From Lutibacter sp. HS1-25 (GTDB lineage: Bacteria > Bacteroidota > Bacteroidia > Flavobacteriales > Flavobacteriaceae), in assembly GCF_004121075.1 (NCBI RefSeq), contig NZ_RHLN01000163.1, forward strand, positions 1 through 51,617: a DNA stretch of 51,617 nt, given 5' to 3'. Positions within the stretch are counted from its first letter, which is position 1; each line of letters starts with the position of its first letter. The translations under genes were made by a program, and so were the position numbers. The notes beneath the pieces were generated by a model. It was not told the DNA's origin and ran no database searches. It worked only from the letters and a program-made list of their open reading frames with translations. This document shows positions 36,576-46,164 of the stretch, in pieces.

Positions 36576-37838
36576 TTATTTGTCTGATTTAATTGCTGAA
36601 GGAGGGGCTAATACTTCTTGCATAAGTACATTTTTATCTCCCTGATAAGTTTTGGTAATTTGTAGACCATCACGTGTTAATCCATCAAAAACACCTGCAT
36701 CTACCAAATCCCAGACAGCATATTTTGCTTCTGATTTTAAATTAATCAATCCGAAGTGATTTTCTGAACCTATTGGATTAGCGGCATCTTTCCAATGTTC
36801 ATCAAAGGCTTCAAAATAGAATAATGATATTTTTTCTTTATTTGTCCATTCACGCATTAATTTGTAATAAGTCCCTGCTTTGTATTCATCAGCAGCTCTT
36901 GAACTTTCTTCACCATAATGGCCGTCTGAAATTGTTGTCCATCCAGATTCACCAATATGAATTGTTTTTGTTGAATCTATACTTTTTACATACGTAGAAA
37001 CTTCTTGATATTGTTTTTTTGCAAATTCAAGTGCACGTAACATTGCTGCATCTACTTTTTCAGCTTCAGAAAAATCTTTTTCATTGTCTGGAACAACCCA
37101 AAATTGCGGATTGTAATAAGTATTGTGCATTGGATAGGTATGCATAGAAACATAGTCTACTGACTTAATTAATTGTTCTAAATCTTTTGTGCGGTAACTT
37201 GGATCTCCACCACCCCAAGAAGCAAAATCATCAGAACATGTTATCCATAAATCGGCAGGTAATTTTCCTTCTTTTTTTAATTCTTGCAAATGATTTACCC
37301 ATTTTAAAATAACTCCAGGTTGCACATAATAACTTGCAGCCCAACGCACCATAGCTTCGTTTCCAACAGCAATAATTTTTACAATATCAGGATATTGGTT
37401 TGCCAAAGAAACTGATGTTTCTATTTCTACAGCATTGCGCTCGCTTTCAGCATTGTGATCTGGCTCTAATTCTGTCCACGCATTTTTACAGTCAATCCAC
37501 GCACCTAACATCACATACATTTCAAAAGACGGATCTTCTTTTTTTAGCTCACTAATTGCTAACAATAAATTTGAGGCTTGATCTAAATGAACATTGTAAG
37601 TTCTAAGTAATTTGACATTCATTGCTGCCAAAATTTTCATATCCTCTTTAAGTTGCGCAATTGTTGGCTGAATATCGCGTGTTATTTCACGATATCCTCC
37701 ATATGAAATTGCCAAGTATTCAGGATTTCCTAAAATAGCTGCTGCTGTTTTTTCGTTTTTTTTTGAAGGCGTTTCAGAACAACTAAACATCATAATTGAA
37801 AATAGTAAAAGAGCGGTTATTGTTAATTTATGTTTCAT
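36576..37838 (-). CDS. GH17 beta-1,3-glucanase, lipoprotein
   Basis: The 420-residue enzyme has a lipobox with C20 (MMFSC) and a GH17 barrel with acid/base E161 (AVGNEAMVRWA) and nucleophile E297 (IHIGESGW). FYFEAFDEHWKD and ENHFGLINLKSEAKY close the domain. It is longer than the two cytoplasmic paralogues because of the exported N-terminus, a loop around 200-260 and a C-terminal tail of about 45 residues. It resembles the exported GH17 of marine laminarin loci, which trims linear beta-1,3-glucan oligosaccharides. It follows GH3 by 15 bases in the operon. Endo or exo mode cannot be read here. Confidence 0.92.
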   Translation of the reverse strand: MKHKLTITALLLFSIMMFSCSETPSKKNEKTAAAILGNPEYLAISYGGYREITRDIQPTIAQLKEDMKILAAMNVKLLRTYNVHLDQASNLLLAISELKKEDPSFEMYVMLGAWIDCKNAWTELEPDHNAESERNAVEIETSVSLANQYPDIVKIIAVGNEAMVRWAASYYVQPGVILKWVNHLQELKKEGKLPADLWITCSDDFASWGGGDPSYRTKDLEQLIKSVDYVSMHTYPMHNTYYNPQFWVVPDNEKDFSEAEKVDAAMLRALEFAKKQYQEVSTYVKSIDSTKTIHIGESGWTTISDGHYGEESSRAADEYKAGTYYKLMREWTNKEKISLFYFEAFDEHWKDAANPIGSENHFGLINLKSEAKYAVWDLVDAGVFDGLTRDGLQITKTYQGDKNVLMQEVLAPPSAIKSDK

Positions 37839-37853
37839 TTTATAATGCTTTGA

Positions 37854-39653
37854 TTAATACTTAAGTCCGTATCCAAATTTGTACAATGGTATAATTGATT
37901 GATCCCAAAAATTAGGACCATACATACCTTTAAAATCTTCGACAGATTTAGGCCAAGAATGCGGTAATTTTCCTGTAAAATTATAATCGCCAAACAATAC
38001 CTCAGCAATTCCATTTCCTTCAGAACCAGGCAACCAAGCAGCAACAAAAGCATTAGATTGTTCTATTTGATTGGTAACCACTAAAGGTCTTCCTGAAATC
38101 AATACAACAATTACTTTAGGTCCTTTATCAGCATATTTATGGATGTATTTTTGATGTGCTTCAGTTAAGGTTAACTGATATTTTCCAGTATCATCGGTTA
38201 TATCTCCAAAAAATTCAGCATATGGTGTTTCACCAACAACCACAATAATTGCATCTGCATCTGAATGATTTTCGGTGCCAAATTCATCATAAATCACTTC
38301 GCCTTTTGCAATTGATTTGATACCATCTAAAATGGTAGTTGCACCATTGTAATTTTCATTATTTCCTTGCCAAGCGATTGTCCAACCTCCCGATTGTAAT
38401 CCCGAATTATTGGCGTGTTCACCAACAACAACAATTTTTTTAGCCGATTTATCAATTGGCAAAGCATTGTTTTTATTTTTAAGTAAAACCAACGATTCTC
38501 TTACTGCCTGTTTTGCTTTTTCTCTATGGGCAGGACTTCCAATTTGAGCAATTAAACCAGCATCTGGAAAAGGATGCTCAAACAAACCCAATCTGAATTT
38601 TTGACGTAAAATTCTTCGCACAGCATCATCAACTCTATCCATAGAAACATAGCCGCTATCAATGCCGTTTTTTAGTCCATTTTGAAAAATATCTAAATCG
38701 CCATCTACCGCCATCACCATATCTATACCCGCATTTACAATGTCGTTTTCACCAAAACGAGAATAGCCTTTCCAGTCGGTAAGCACAATTCCATCAAAAC
38801 CAAGACTGTCTTTTAAAACATTGGTAATCATTTTTTTATGAGCGTGCATTGCTTTACCAGACAAAGTATTGAATGATACCATTACAGCCCCAACACCTTC
38901 ATTAACAGCATCAATATACGGTGGTAATAATCGCTTATTAACCTCTTGCATTGTTATTGAGGTCTCACCACCTTCAACCCCAAAATCTGTAGATCCATCT
39001 CCAATATAGTGTTTGACAGTTGCCATTACTGTATTGCTTTTTGATAAATCACCTTGATGCCCTCTAACCGATGCTTTAGCCAATTTTTGAGTTAATTCGG
39101 TACTTTCAGAAAATGCTTCATATACTCTTCCCCATTTTTCGTTATAAGGTATGGCAATACAAGGCGAAAACACCCAGTTAAAACCTGTGGCTTGTGCTTC
39201 AACAGCGGTAATAGCTGCAGCTTCTTCAACCAATTTAGCATTGCCGGTTGCCCCCATTCCAATATTGTGTGTAAAAATAGTAGCTCCGTTAAACGTGTTT
39301 TGACCGTGAACAGCATCTACACCAAATAACAATGGAATACCCAATCTGGTTGATAAAGCTTGTTTTTGAAGTGAAACAAATTTGGCTTGCCAACCAACAG
39401 CATCTTCTCCAGGTGATGGCCCTTCGGTATGAATTACAGAACCTATAAACTTGGTCGCTATTTCATTGTTATTGATACTATCAAAATGCCTTACCTGTGT
39501 CATTTGCCCTATCTTTTCATCAAGGGTCATTAATGCCAATAACGAGTCAACTTTTAAATCAATAATAGTTTCTTTATCAACTATTGTTGTTTCATTTTTA
39601 GCACAACCAAAAATTAGTAAAGCTATAATTACTATTGAAAAAAGTTTTTTCAT
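37854..39653 (-). CDS. GH3 exo-beta-glucosidase (ExoI-like), lipoprotein
   Basis: The 599-residue enzyme has a lipobox with C17 (LIFGC) and the two-domain GH3 core of barley ExoI-type exo-glucanases. The nucleophile is D293 in GIVLTDWKG, and the likely acid/base E475 is in VVVGETPYAE of the second domain. LFGVDAVHGQNTFNG and KHYIGDGST bind substrate in this subfamily. There is no fibronectin domain, unlike the other GH3 in the operon, so the two enzymes probably differ in linkage or chain-length preference. It lies nine bases after the phosphorylase gene. It likely removes glucose from beta-1,3/1,6-oligosaccharides in the periplasm. Confidence 0.93.
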   Translation of the reverse strand: MKKLFSIVIIALLIFGCAKNETTIVDKETIIDLKVDSLLALMTLDEKIGQMTQVRHFDSINNNEIATKFIGSVIHTEGPSPGEDAVGWQAKFVSLQKQALSTRLGIPLLFGVDAVHGQNTFNGATIFTHNIGMGATGNAKLVEEAAAITAVEAQATGFNWVFSPCIAIPYNEKWGRVYEAFSESTELTQKLAKASVRGHQGDLSKSNTVMATVKHYIGDGSTDFGVEGGETSITMQEVNKRLLPPYIDAVNEGVGAVMVSFNTLSGKAMHAHKKMITNVLKDSLGFDGIVLTDWKGYSRFGENDIVNAGIDMVMAVDGDLDIFQNGLKNGIDSGYVSMDRVDDAVRRILRQKFRLGLFEHPFPDAGLIAQIGSPAHREKAKQAVRESLVLLKNKNNALPIDKSAKKIVVVGEHANNSGLQSGGWTIAWQGNNENYNGATTILDGIKSIAKGEVIYDEFGTENHSDADAIIVVVGETPYAEFFGDITDDTGKYQLTLTEAHQKYIHKYADKGPKVIVVLISGRPLVVTNQIEQSNAFVAAWLPGSEGNGIAEVLFGDYNFTGKLPHSWPKSVEDFKGMYGPNFWDQSIIPLYKFGYGLKY

Positions 39654-39662
39654 TTAAATCTC

Positions 39663-42600
39663 TTATTTTTTTAAGTACACGATTATTTGATTGATTTCTC
39701 CTGTTCTTTGAAAAACCATTTTACTAGTTTCTAAATCAAGTCGAAGACTCTCAAACTCAAGCATTGGTTTTTCATTAAAAACCACTTTTATTCCCTGTTT
39801 ATCAGACAATTTATAAATGATTGGAATTTGACAATAGGTAAAACAAAGTGTGTCTTTTTCCAATTCAATTTGATGTACCTCTTTGTTTAAATTGATATAT
39901 TCAAAAGTATTTGACGCATTTAAAAACTCATTTCGTCTTAACAATCTTGGATTGAATACCAATTTTCCAGCTTCAACAAAAACACCCAATTCGCCAAAAC
40001 GACTTAAAACATCTTCTTTTACTTGGCCAGTCATCCCTGGTTGTTGCGCACCTTTTCCTCCTGGTGTGTGCGAATATGGATCAGTTGGAAATGCACCATA
40101 CAAATCTGGTGATTTATGCGCTCCAATTCCTTCATTTATTTCGTAATAATGTTCTAATAATTTACCAATTGTTTCTTCACTTTCTTTATTTTTTACAGCG
40201 ATTAAACAGTTTTCCTGAACGCTTAATAACAATTTAGAAACCATATGCCAGTAAATAGAACCCAATCCTTCATAACCAAAGAAAGTACCTGATCTTCCTG
40301 TAAACGATTTGTGGTCAAAAATCTGTTCAAAGATATCTAATACCAGTTTTTCATCTTTTTCAATCAGTGTTTCATAAGTATCTTCTGGTAATTGAGAAAG
40401 TGCTGCTTTAAGACTATTTGCATTGTTGAAATTACCGTTAAAATGATAGTTTCCTAAAACATCTTTTTCAATAATCTGGGTATTTCCATCTTTTAAAAGC
40501 TGTTGTAACAACATTGATTTTTCAACATTTTTAGCCGCTATGTTATTTTTTTGGCTGAATCTTGGTAATTCCTTATTTGGATATAAAATATAACTGTACT
40601 GATCGTGTCTAAACAAGGCACTATTTTTTAAAGCGTCTAACAACTCTAAAGAATCTACACCTGAAATATAACCAGAACTTAAAACCGCCACTTGACCTTC
40701 TAACATTTCTGGCAAGTATGAAATGGCTATTTCGTTGTTATTTTTAACAGTCATTAAATTATACGCGTGGTACAATTTATCGGCTCTTTTATTGGCTTCA
40801 ATAGAATGATCTATAAATTGAAGTGCTATTTTTGAAAAGTTTACCAAATCTAATTTTGAAATGGTTGCTTTGTTACTTGAAAATCCGTTTTCATAAATAG
40901 AATTTCTAAATACACTACCTGCATTTCCAAATCCATCTAACATCGTTTTTCTATCCTTATCTGAAATTTTTCCAGCCAATAAACTTTTATTTTCATTGAA
41001 GGTTGAAACAACTTCATTAAAAAATAAAGCCAATTCTTCTGAAATTTCAACAGTATCTAAATTAGAATTTGAAACCATTCCTTCGAAGAAATTTAAGAAA
41101 CGACGCAAATAATATAATGTTACCATAGAAACACCATTACCAACTAAAGCGTTGTTGGCATCGTTCCACTCAGGTCTTTGGGTACTCATCCAAATTCCAC
41201 CTTCGGGAATAAAGTTTGAAATTTTTGCCAAAACAGTTGCCAATAATTTTTCAATAAAATTTACTTTATAAATAAAATAATTTTCATCTCTTAACAAAGC
41301 ACCATCGGCTCCTAATTCATTCTTTTTTCTGTTGATTTCTTTATCCAGTTCAACATCAAAATCAATGGTTTCTTTTGGGTTTGCTAAAATGGCATCGTAA
41401 CTTTTTATTTTATACGGCACATTTGCATACACAAATAAATCCTGATTGAAATAACTTTCTAGTTTTGACGGATAATGCTTTTCAATAAATTCTAAGAATT
41501 TTAACAAATAAATTATTTGATGATCGCCCCAATAACCAATATAAGACCAAGGGTTATCTGGCTCAATAGTTTCCCAATCAAAACCACCTTTTGTAACGCG
41601 ATAAGGATTGTAACCATCAAAAGTTGTGGCATTTAAAAACTTGTGAATCATGCTCTCCATAAACTCTGGATACGAATGCGCCAAAGCTTCCCAGTTTTGG
41701 AAAATATCTCTCCAGTTACCTTCGTAATCTAAAATTTTAGATCCATCAACTTCGCTTCTTGTATTGATAGAAAACTTGTTCCAAGGGCGACTTGGATCTC
41801 CGTGTCTTCTACTAAATTTTAACGGCATATACTCAAAACAAAGACGTTTAAAGTTTTTATCCACATCACTTTCAGCCAATTCTTTCAAATACTTTAGTGT
41901 AAATATTACTGGAAGTTGCGCTAGTAAATCTTCTTTTTTCTTGAATACCTTTTTATTGGCATTTGCAATGTATTTTATAAAATCTCCTTTTTCAATTTGA
42001 TAATTATGATCAAAAATACCACCACGCATAATGTTAAAAAGCGTGTTTGCAAAATGACGAGTATTGCGCAATTTATCGGCTGTTAACTGTAGCCCGTCTG
42101 AAGCACCATTTAATTCGATTAACTGATTTGTACCTAAGTCAATGTCGGCCGCAATTTTTGAAGCTAATTGCTTCTCATTTTTAATAATTTCTTTAATTTG
42201 ATTTACAGCAACTATAGACTTGTTTACATCGGCTACAATAGTCCAGTTTTTTTCACTTTCAGCATTTAAAATGGTATCAAAACAAACAAAATAAGCACCT
42301 TTTTCAGCTTTTATATCAACTTCCGGATGAATTTTATTTCCTTTTCTAAAATTATTTAACTGCAATGAAGACAACAAATATATTGGATTTTCAATACCTA
42401 AAGACCAAACAACATTTGACTTAAGAGCTTCACTAGGCTCGGCTTTGTCTACAATAATGGCACTTAAAGCAAAAATTCCCAATCCAGCATCGGTTTCTAA
42501 TTCGCATTTTTTATAAGCATCAACTAAATTACTACTAGCATTTTGCAAATCGGATGAAAGACCATAAGGCAAAATATTTTGAATTCCGTCTAAAATTGAA

Positions 42601-43127
42601 AGTTCAATTTTTTTGTTAGTAATGTTGGTTAAAGTAGCTGATTTTACAAACCCAAACTGGTCGCTTGAGCTCCATTTATATTTAAAAGTAATTCCTAAAT
42701 CGTGGTTAATTTCTTCAAAAACAACTTTGTTTCCATAGCTATTTTTGTACAAATTATTGCTTGTTTTATAAACACCTTCATACCTTTTTGAAAACGGTTC
42801 CCATAAATAGGTTTTACCTTCAACATGAACCTTAACAATGGTTTTACTTCCCGTAATTTCAGCCGATTCAGTAATTTTATCATCTGTATAATATGGAAAA
42901 AGCGCATTGTTACTGTTTTTTCTTCCTGCAGTTAATCCACCATTACTAGCTATAAACATCCAGTGGTTAGAATTACTAACAATACTCATAAAAAACGGTC
43001 TCATTTCATCAACATTGGAAATTTTGTAATAATTTTCATTGTTTATTATCACCAATTCCCCAGTTACTTCATTTACATCAAAAGAAGCTTCCTTATTTCC
43101 TATATACATTTTTTGTTGCTTGTTCAT
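39663..43127 (-). CDS. GH149/GH161-like beta-1,3-glucan phosphorylase, cytoplasmic
   Basis: The 1154-residue protein has no signal peptide and looks like the large inverting glycoside phosphorylases: an N-terminal beta-sandwich (about 1-310), an (alpha/alpha)6 barrel with YEGNWRDIFQNWEAL (D474) and RPEWNDANNALVGNG (candidate catalytic D656), and a C-terminal sandwich. Length is about 1.4 times that of GH94 cellobiose phosphorylases and fits GH149 (and GH161), which act on beta-1,3-glucan oligosaccharides to give glucose-1-phosphate. It is embedded in a beta-glucan operon next to two inner-membrane carriers and cytoplasmic GH17s. Phosphorolysis would save ATP. GH149 is my first choice; GH161 or a GH94 relative is the alternative. 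Confidence 0.72.
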   Translation of the reverse strand: MNKQQKMYIGNKEASFDVNEVTGELVIINNENYYKISNVDEMRPFFMSIVSNSNHWMFIASNGGLTAGRKNSNNALFPYYTDDKITESAEITGSKTIVKVHVEGKTYLWEPFSKRYEGVYKTSNNLYKNSYGNKVVFEEINHDLGITFKYKWSSSDQFGFVKSATLTNITNKKIELSILDGIQNILPYGLSSDLQNASSNLVDAYKKCELETDAGLGIFALSAIIVDKAEPSEALKSNVVWSLGIENPIYLLSSLQLNNFRKGNKIHPEVDIKAEKGAYFVCFDTILNAESEKNWTIVADVNKSIVAVNQIKEIIKNEKQLASKIAADIDLGTNQLIELNGASDGLQLTADKLRNTRHFANTLFNIMRGGIFDHNYQIEKGDFIKYIANANKKVFKKKEDLLAQLPVIFTLKYLKELAESDVDKNFKRLCFEYMPLKFSRRHGDPSRPWNKFSINTRSEVDGSKILDYEGNWRDIFQNWEALAHSYPEFMESMIHKFLNATTFDGYNPYRVTKGGFDWETIEPDNPWSYIGYWGDHQIIYLLKFLEFIEKHYPSKLESYFNQDLFVYANVPYKIKSYDAILANPKETIDFDVELDKEINRKKNELGADGALLRDENYFIYKVNFIEKLLATVLAKISNFIPEGGIWMSTQRPEWNDANNALVGNGVSMVTLYYLRRFLNFFEGMVSNSNLDTVEISEELALFFNEVVSTFNENKSLLAGKISDKDRKTMLDGFGNAGSVFRNSIYENGFSSNKATISKLDLVNFSKIALQFIDHSIEANKRADKLYHAYNLMTVKNNNEIAISYLPEMLEGQVAVLSSGYISGVDSLELLDALKNSALFRHDQYSYILYPNKELPRFSQKNNIAAKNVEKSMLLQQLLKDGNTQIIEKDVLGNYHFNGNFNNANSLKAALSQLPEDTYETLIEKDEKLVLDIFEQIFDHKSFTGRSGTFFGYEGLGSIYWHMVSKLLLSVQENCLIAVKNKESEETIGKLLEHYYEINEGIGAHKSPDLYGAFPTDPYSHTPGGKGAQQPGMTGQVKEDVLSRFGELGVFVEAGKLVFNPRLLRRNEFLNASNTFEYINLNKEVHQIELEKDTLCFTYCQIPIIYKLSDKQGIKVVFNEKPMLEFESLRLDLETSKMVFQRTGEINQIIVYLKK

Positions 43128-43199
43128 TTTGTAGTATTTATTTTTGATCTAAAACCTTGTAAAAGATTTCTATTTTATATAACAATATTTAAGTGCATT

Positions 43200-43255
43200 G
43201 GAAGCTATTTTATATTGAAAAATAGTTAACCTAAAGTTTTCATAAAATAGTTTCC
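43200..43255 (-). repeat. long intercistronic inverted repeat between GH158-like and phosphorylase genes
   Basis: GGAAGCTATTTTAT (43200-43213) pairs with ATAAAATAGTTTCC (43242-43255) at 13 of 14 positions around a 28-base loop. It fills most of the 137-base gap, the longest within this operon. No T-run follows on the minus strand, so it is not a typical terminator; an mRNA-stability or processing hairpin is more likely. Confidence 0.5.
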
Positions 43256-43264
43256 AGCTATATT

Positions 43265-44602
43265 TTAATTTAAATTAAATGGAATATTTGCTGTTGCAGC
43301 GTGGTTATGGCCATCATCTACATATCCAAATAATCTATAAGCTCCTTTTTCGGCAGAAATTTTAAATTTCAACATTCCGTCTTTATTACTTACAACTGTA
43401 AAATCAACCGATTTTGGTCTGTTTTCAAAATCTCCACCATCTTTTAAATCGGTACTTTCAGGTAAAATTTCCCAGTTATAATTTAACGCATCATTTTCAA
43501 AATCGTTTATTTTTATAACCGCTAAATTTTCTTCACCTGCCTTTAAAACCACATTTTCATAAGCCGTTTTGTTATTGATTGTAAACGATTCAATTTGTGG
43601 CGTTCTATTTTCAGGCCAAGTTCCATTCCATAAATAATGCATAACATCTACAGATTCGGTTTCTTTACCATCTTCTAAAATTACACCGTACCAAGTAGGT
43701 GTACGTTCTTGTTTTTGACCCCATAAAAACACATACGAACCAACACATTTTAATGAATCGGCAAGTATCCCTTTTTGATATCTTTCTAAATAATTGGCTG
43801 CTTTTAGCGTACTATTTTCTTCAATTGGAGCACCCCATTCGGTTTTTGGAACTTCCCAATGCCCAGTTGCACCCCATTCTGTAACCATATAAGGACCTTC
43901 CCAACCAAATGCTTTAATTTGCTGAGGCAACTCAATTATTTTGCCATACATCTGTACAGAAAGTAAATCTAAATCGGTACAACGTTCTTTAATTAAATCA
44001 ATTTCTTGTTGAGAAATTCCAGCCAAAGTTGTAGTTGTTAAATGATTTGTATCAACCTGGTGAATCATTTTTGAAATATCATTTACAGCATCCCAAACTT
44101 TAGGATTTGTTGCGCGTAAATTCAGTTCGTTTCCTATTGCCCAAATAAACATTGCCGGATGGTCTTTTAAAGCCAACACTTCTTGTTTAATACGCATTAA
44201 TTGCTCTTTAACTGCGGTAGAATCGTTGTAATCAAAGCCATGTCTTTCTCTTGCAACCTCAATACCCATAGTAACCAACAAACCGTTTTCTAATGCCGCA
44301 TCTAATACTTCTTTCCCAGATTGCTGACCGTTTTCTGTTCTCCAAGTTCTAAAAGAATTTCCGCCATTTTTGGCTACTGAAGCAATACTTCCAAACTCTA
44401 AACCAGCACCTTTAATGTAAAAAGGCTTATTGTTTACATACAATTGAAATTGCCCATCGTGGTTTTTCAATTCAACTTTAACAGGCTTGTTATTATCAAC
44501 CATTGTACCTTCTTCTTTTTTTGTTTTTGTATTGCAAGCAACCAATAAGGTTGCACATATTGCAATAAAAACTATCGATTTAAATTTACGCATCATCATC
44601 AT
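43265..44602 (-). CDS. GH158-like endo-beta-1,3-glucanase, lipoprotein
   Basis: The 445-residue protein has a lipobox with C23 (LLVAC), a clan GH-A barrel (about 50-330) and a C-terminal Ig-like domain (about 335-445). The catalytic pair would be E159 (IWAIGNELN) and E242 (MVTEWGATG), 83 residues apart. From memory the Bacteroides GH158 beta-1,3-glucanase has the same domain order and a similar spacing. GH158 enzymes occur in beta-1,3-glucan PULs, which fits here. Alternatives are other GH2/GH5-like barrels. Four consecutive ATGs open the frame and its first base directly follows the stop codon of the sugar porter, so translation is almost certainly coupled. Confidence 0.65.
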   Translation of the reverse strand: MMMMRKFKSIVFIAICATLLVACNTKTKKEEGTMVDNNKPVKVELKNHDGQFQLYVNNKPFYIKGAGLEFGSIASVAKNGGNSFRTWRTENGQQSGKEVLDAALENGLLVTMGIEVARERHGFDYNDSTAVKEQLMRIKQEVLALKDHPAMFIWAIGNELNLRATNPKVWDAVNDISKMIHQVDTNHLTTTTLAGISQQEIDLIKERCTDLDLLSVQMYGKIIELPQQIKAFGWEGPYMVTEWGATGHWEVPKTEWGAPIEENSTLKAANYLERYQKGILADSLKCVGSYVFLWGQKQERTPTWYGVILEDGKETESVDVMHYLWNGTWPENRTPQIESFTINNKTAYENVVLKAGEENLAVIKINDFENDALNYNWEILPESTDLKDGGDFENRPKSVDFTVVSNKDGMLKFKISAEKGAYRLFGYVDDGHNHAATANIPFNLN

Positions 44603-46141
44603 TTAATTTTTTACCAAGTCAAATTCAATTTGTTCTAAAGACTTCCCTTTGGTTTCAGGCAATATTTTAAGTAAAATAAAGAAACCTAATAAGGCAATTA
44701 CACCAAAAATTAAGAAACTCATTGCGTTTCCTAAGTTTGACAATTCCCAAGGAAATACTTGTTGTACAACCCAACTTATAAATGAATTGACAAAACCAAT
44801 AACGCCAATTGCCAATCCTCTGTATTTATTTGGAAATAATTCGGATAACATTACCCACATTACAGGTCCTAATGAAAATGCAAAACAGGCAATAAAACCT
44901 AAAATACCAATCAATACCAAAGTTGCGTTGATATTGGTTGCAGCTTCTAAAATAGAACCTTCATTTTTTGCATAAACTTGATTGCCCAAAGCCGATTTCA
45001 TATCTTTTTTAAAATCAATATCATTGTCGTAAACCTTATCAGCAACGGCAAATAATTGACTGGCTTCAATATTTTCAAATTGTGCAATTTCTTCTGAAGT
45101 TAATTGATAAGTCGCTTGGTTGAATCCGTAAGCACAAACTAACAAACTTATAGCAATACCCGAAATACCAACCAACAACAACGGTCTTCTTCCCATTTTA
45201 TCGATTAAAAATATGGCAATAATGGTAAAAAATACGGTTGTTAAACTTAGCAATATTCCCGATGCAAAAGAGGCATCAGTACCAATTCCGGTTTGTTTAA
45301 AAATTGAAGTGGCATAAAAATAAACAGCATTGATACCTGTAATTTGTTGCAAAACGCCCAATACCAAACCTACAATTAAAATAAAACGCAACGAAGGTTT
45401 TAAAAGTTCCATTACAGAAACCTTTTCTTTTGATTTTTGCTGATTTACATTGTTTTCAATCGCTTCAATTTCAACATTAGCTTGTTGTTCTCCATAAAGC
45501 TTTTTTAGTATAACTTTAGCTTCCTGAAGTTTTCCTTTTGAACACAACCAACGTGGACTTTTAGGAACAAAAAACATAAATAAAAAGTACAATATTGCTG
45601 GAACAAATTCAACACCAAGCATCCATCTCCATACATTTTCATCGGTTAAAAAAGAATCTCCAGAAGTATTTAATTTATTAAAATAGTAGTTACTTAAAAA
45701 CGCTGCAAAAAAACCAAGTACAATATTTAGTTGTTGAATTGAAACCAGTTTTCCTCTATTTTCTGCGGAAGAAATTTCAGCAATATATGTTGGTGCTAAA
45801 ATAAGTGCTGCTCCAAATGCCAAACCACCAATCATTCTGGCAATGTATAACATTTCATAAGAAGAAGCATATGCTGAAGCCAAGGCTGAAACTGCATATA
45901 AAAATGCGACTACAATTAATATTTTTTTACGACCAATTACATCACTCAATCGTCCAGAAATTAACATGGCGATCATAGCTGCAAATGAAGGAGAACTAAC
46001 TACCCAACCCGTTTGAGTATCGTTTAAATTAAACTCTGGACCAGCGTAAGACATAACTCCAGAAATGATACCAGCATCAAATCCAAATAAAAACCCTCCT
46101 AAGGAAACTACAAATGCTATAAATATTACTTTTTTCGACAT
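44603..46141 (-). CDS. MFS sugar porter (sugar:H+ symporter)
   Basis: The 512-residue carrier has 12 membrane segments and the sugar-porter signatures GFDAGIISG (helix 1), GRLSDVIGRKK (loop 2-3), RMIGGLAFG, QQITGINAVYFYATSIF (helix 7) and the closing PETKGKSLEQIE. An insert of about 60 residues follows helix 9 (about 345-400). Such carriers bring monosaccharides across the inner membrane, so glucose released by the GH3 enzymes is the likely cargo. It lies 23 bases after the GH30 gene and abuts the GH158-like gene without a gap. The second carrier of the operon belongs to a different family and may take the oligosaccharides. Confidence 0.93.
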   Translation of the reverse strand: MSKKVIFIAFVVSLGGFLFGFDAGIISGVMSYAGPEFNLNDTQTGWVVSSPSFAAMIAMLISGRLSDVIGRKKILIVVAFLYAVSALASAYASSYEMLYIARMIGGLAFGAALILAPTYIAEISSAENRGKLVSIQQLNIVLGFFAAFLSNYYFNKLNTSGDSFLTDENVWRWMLGVEFVPAILYFLFMFFVPKSPRWLCSKGKLQEAKVILKKLYGEQQANVEIEAIENNVNQQKSKEKVSVMELLKPSLRFILIVGLVLGVLQQITGINAVYFYATSIFKQTGIGTDASFASGILLSLTTVFFTIIAIFLIDKMGRRPLLLVGISGIAISLLVCAYGFNQATYQLTSEEIAQFENIEASQLFAVADKVYDNDIDFKKDMKSALGNQVYAKNEGSILEAATNINATLVLIGILGFIACFAFSLGPVMWVMLSELFPNKYRGLAIGVIGFVNSFISWVVQQVFPWELSNLGNAMSFLIFGVIALLGFFILLKILPETKGKSLEQIEFDLVKN

Positions 46142-46164
46142 AATTTAAGGCTATTATCTACTAC

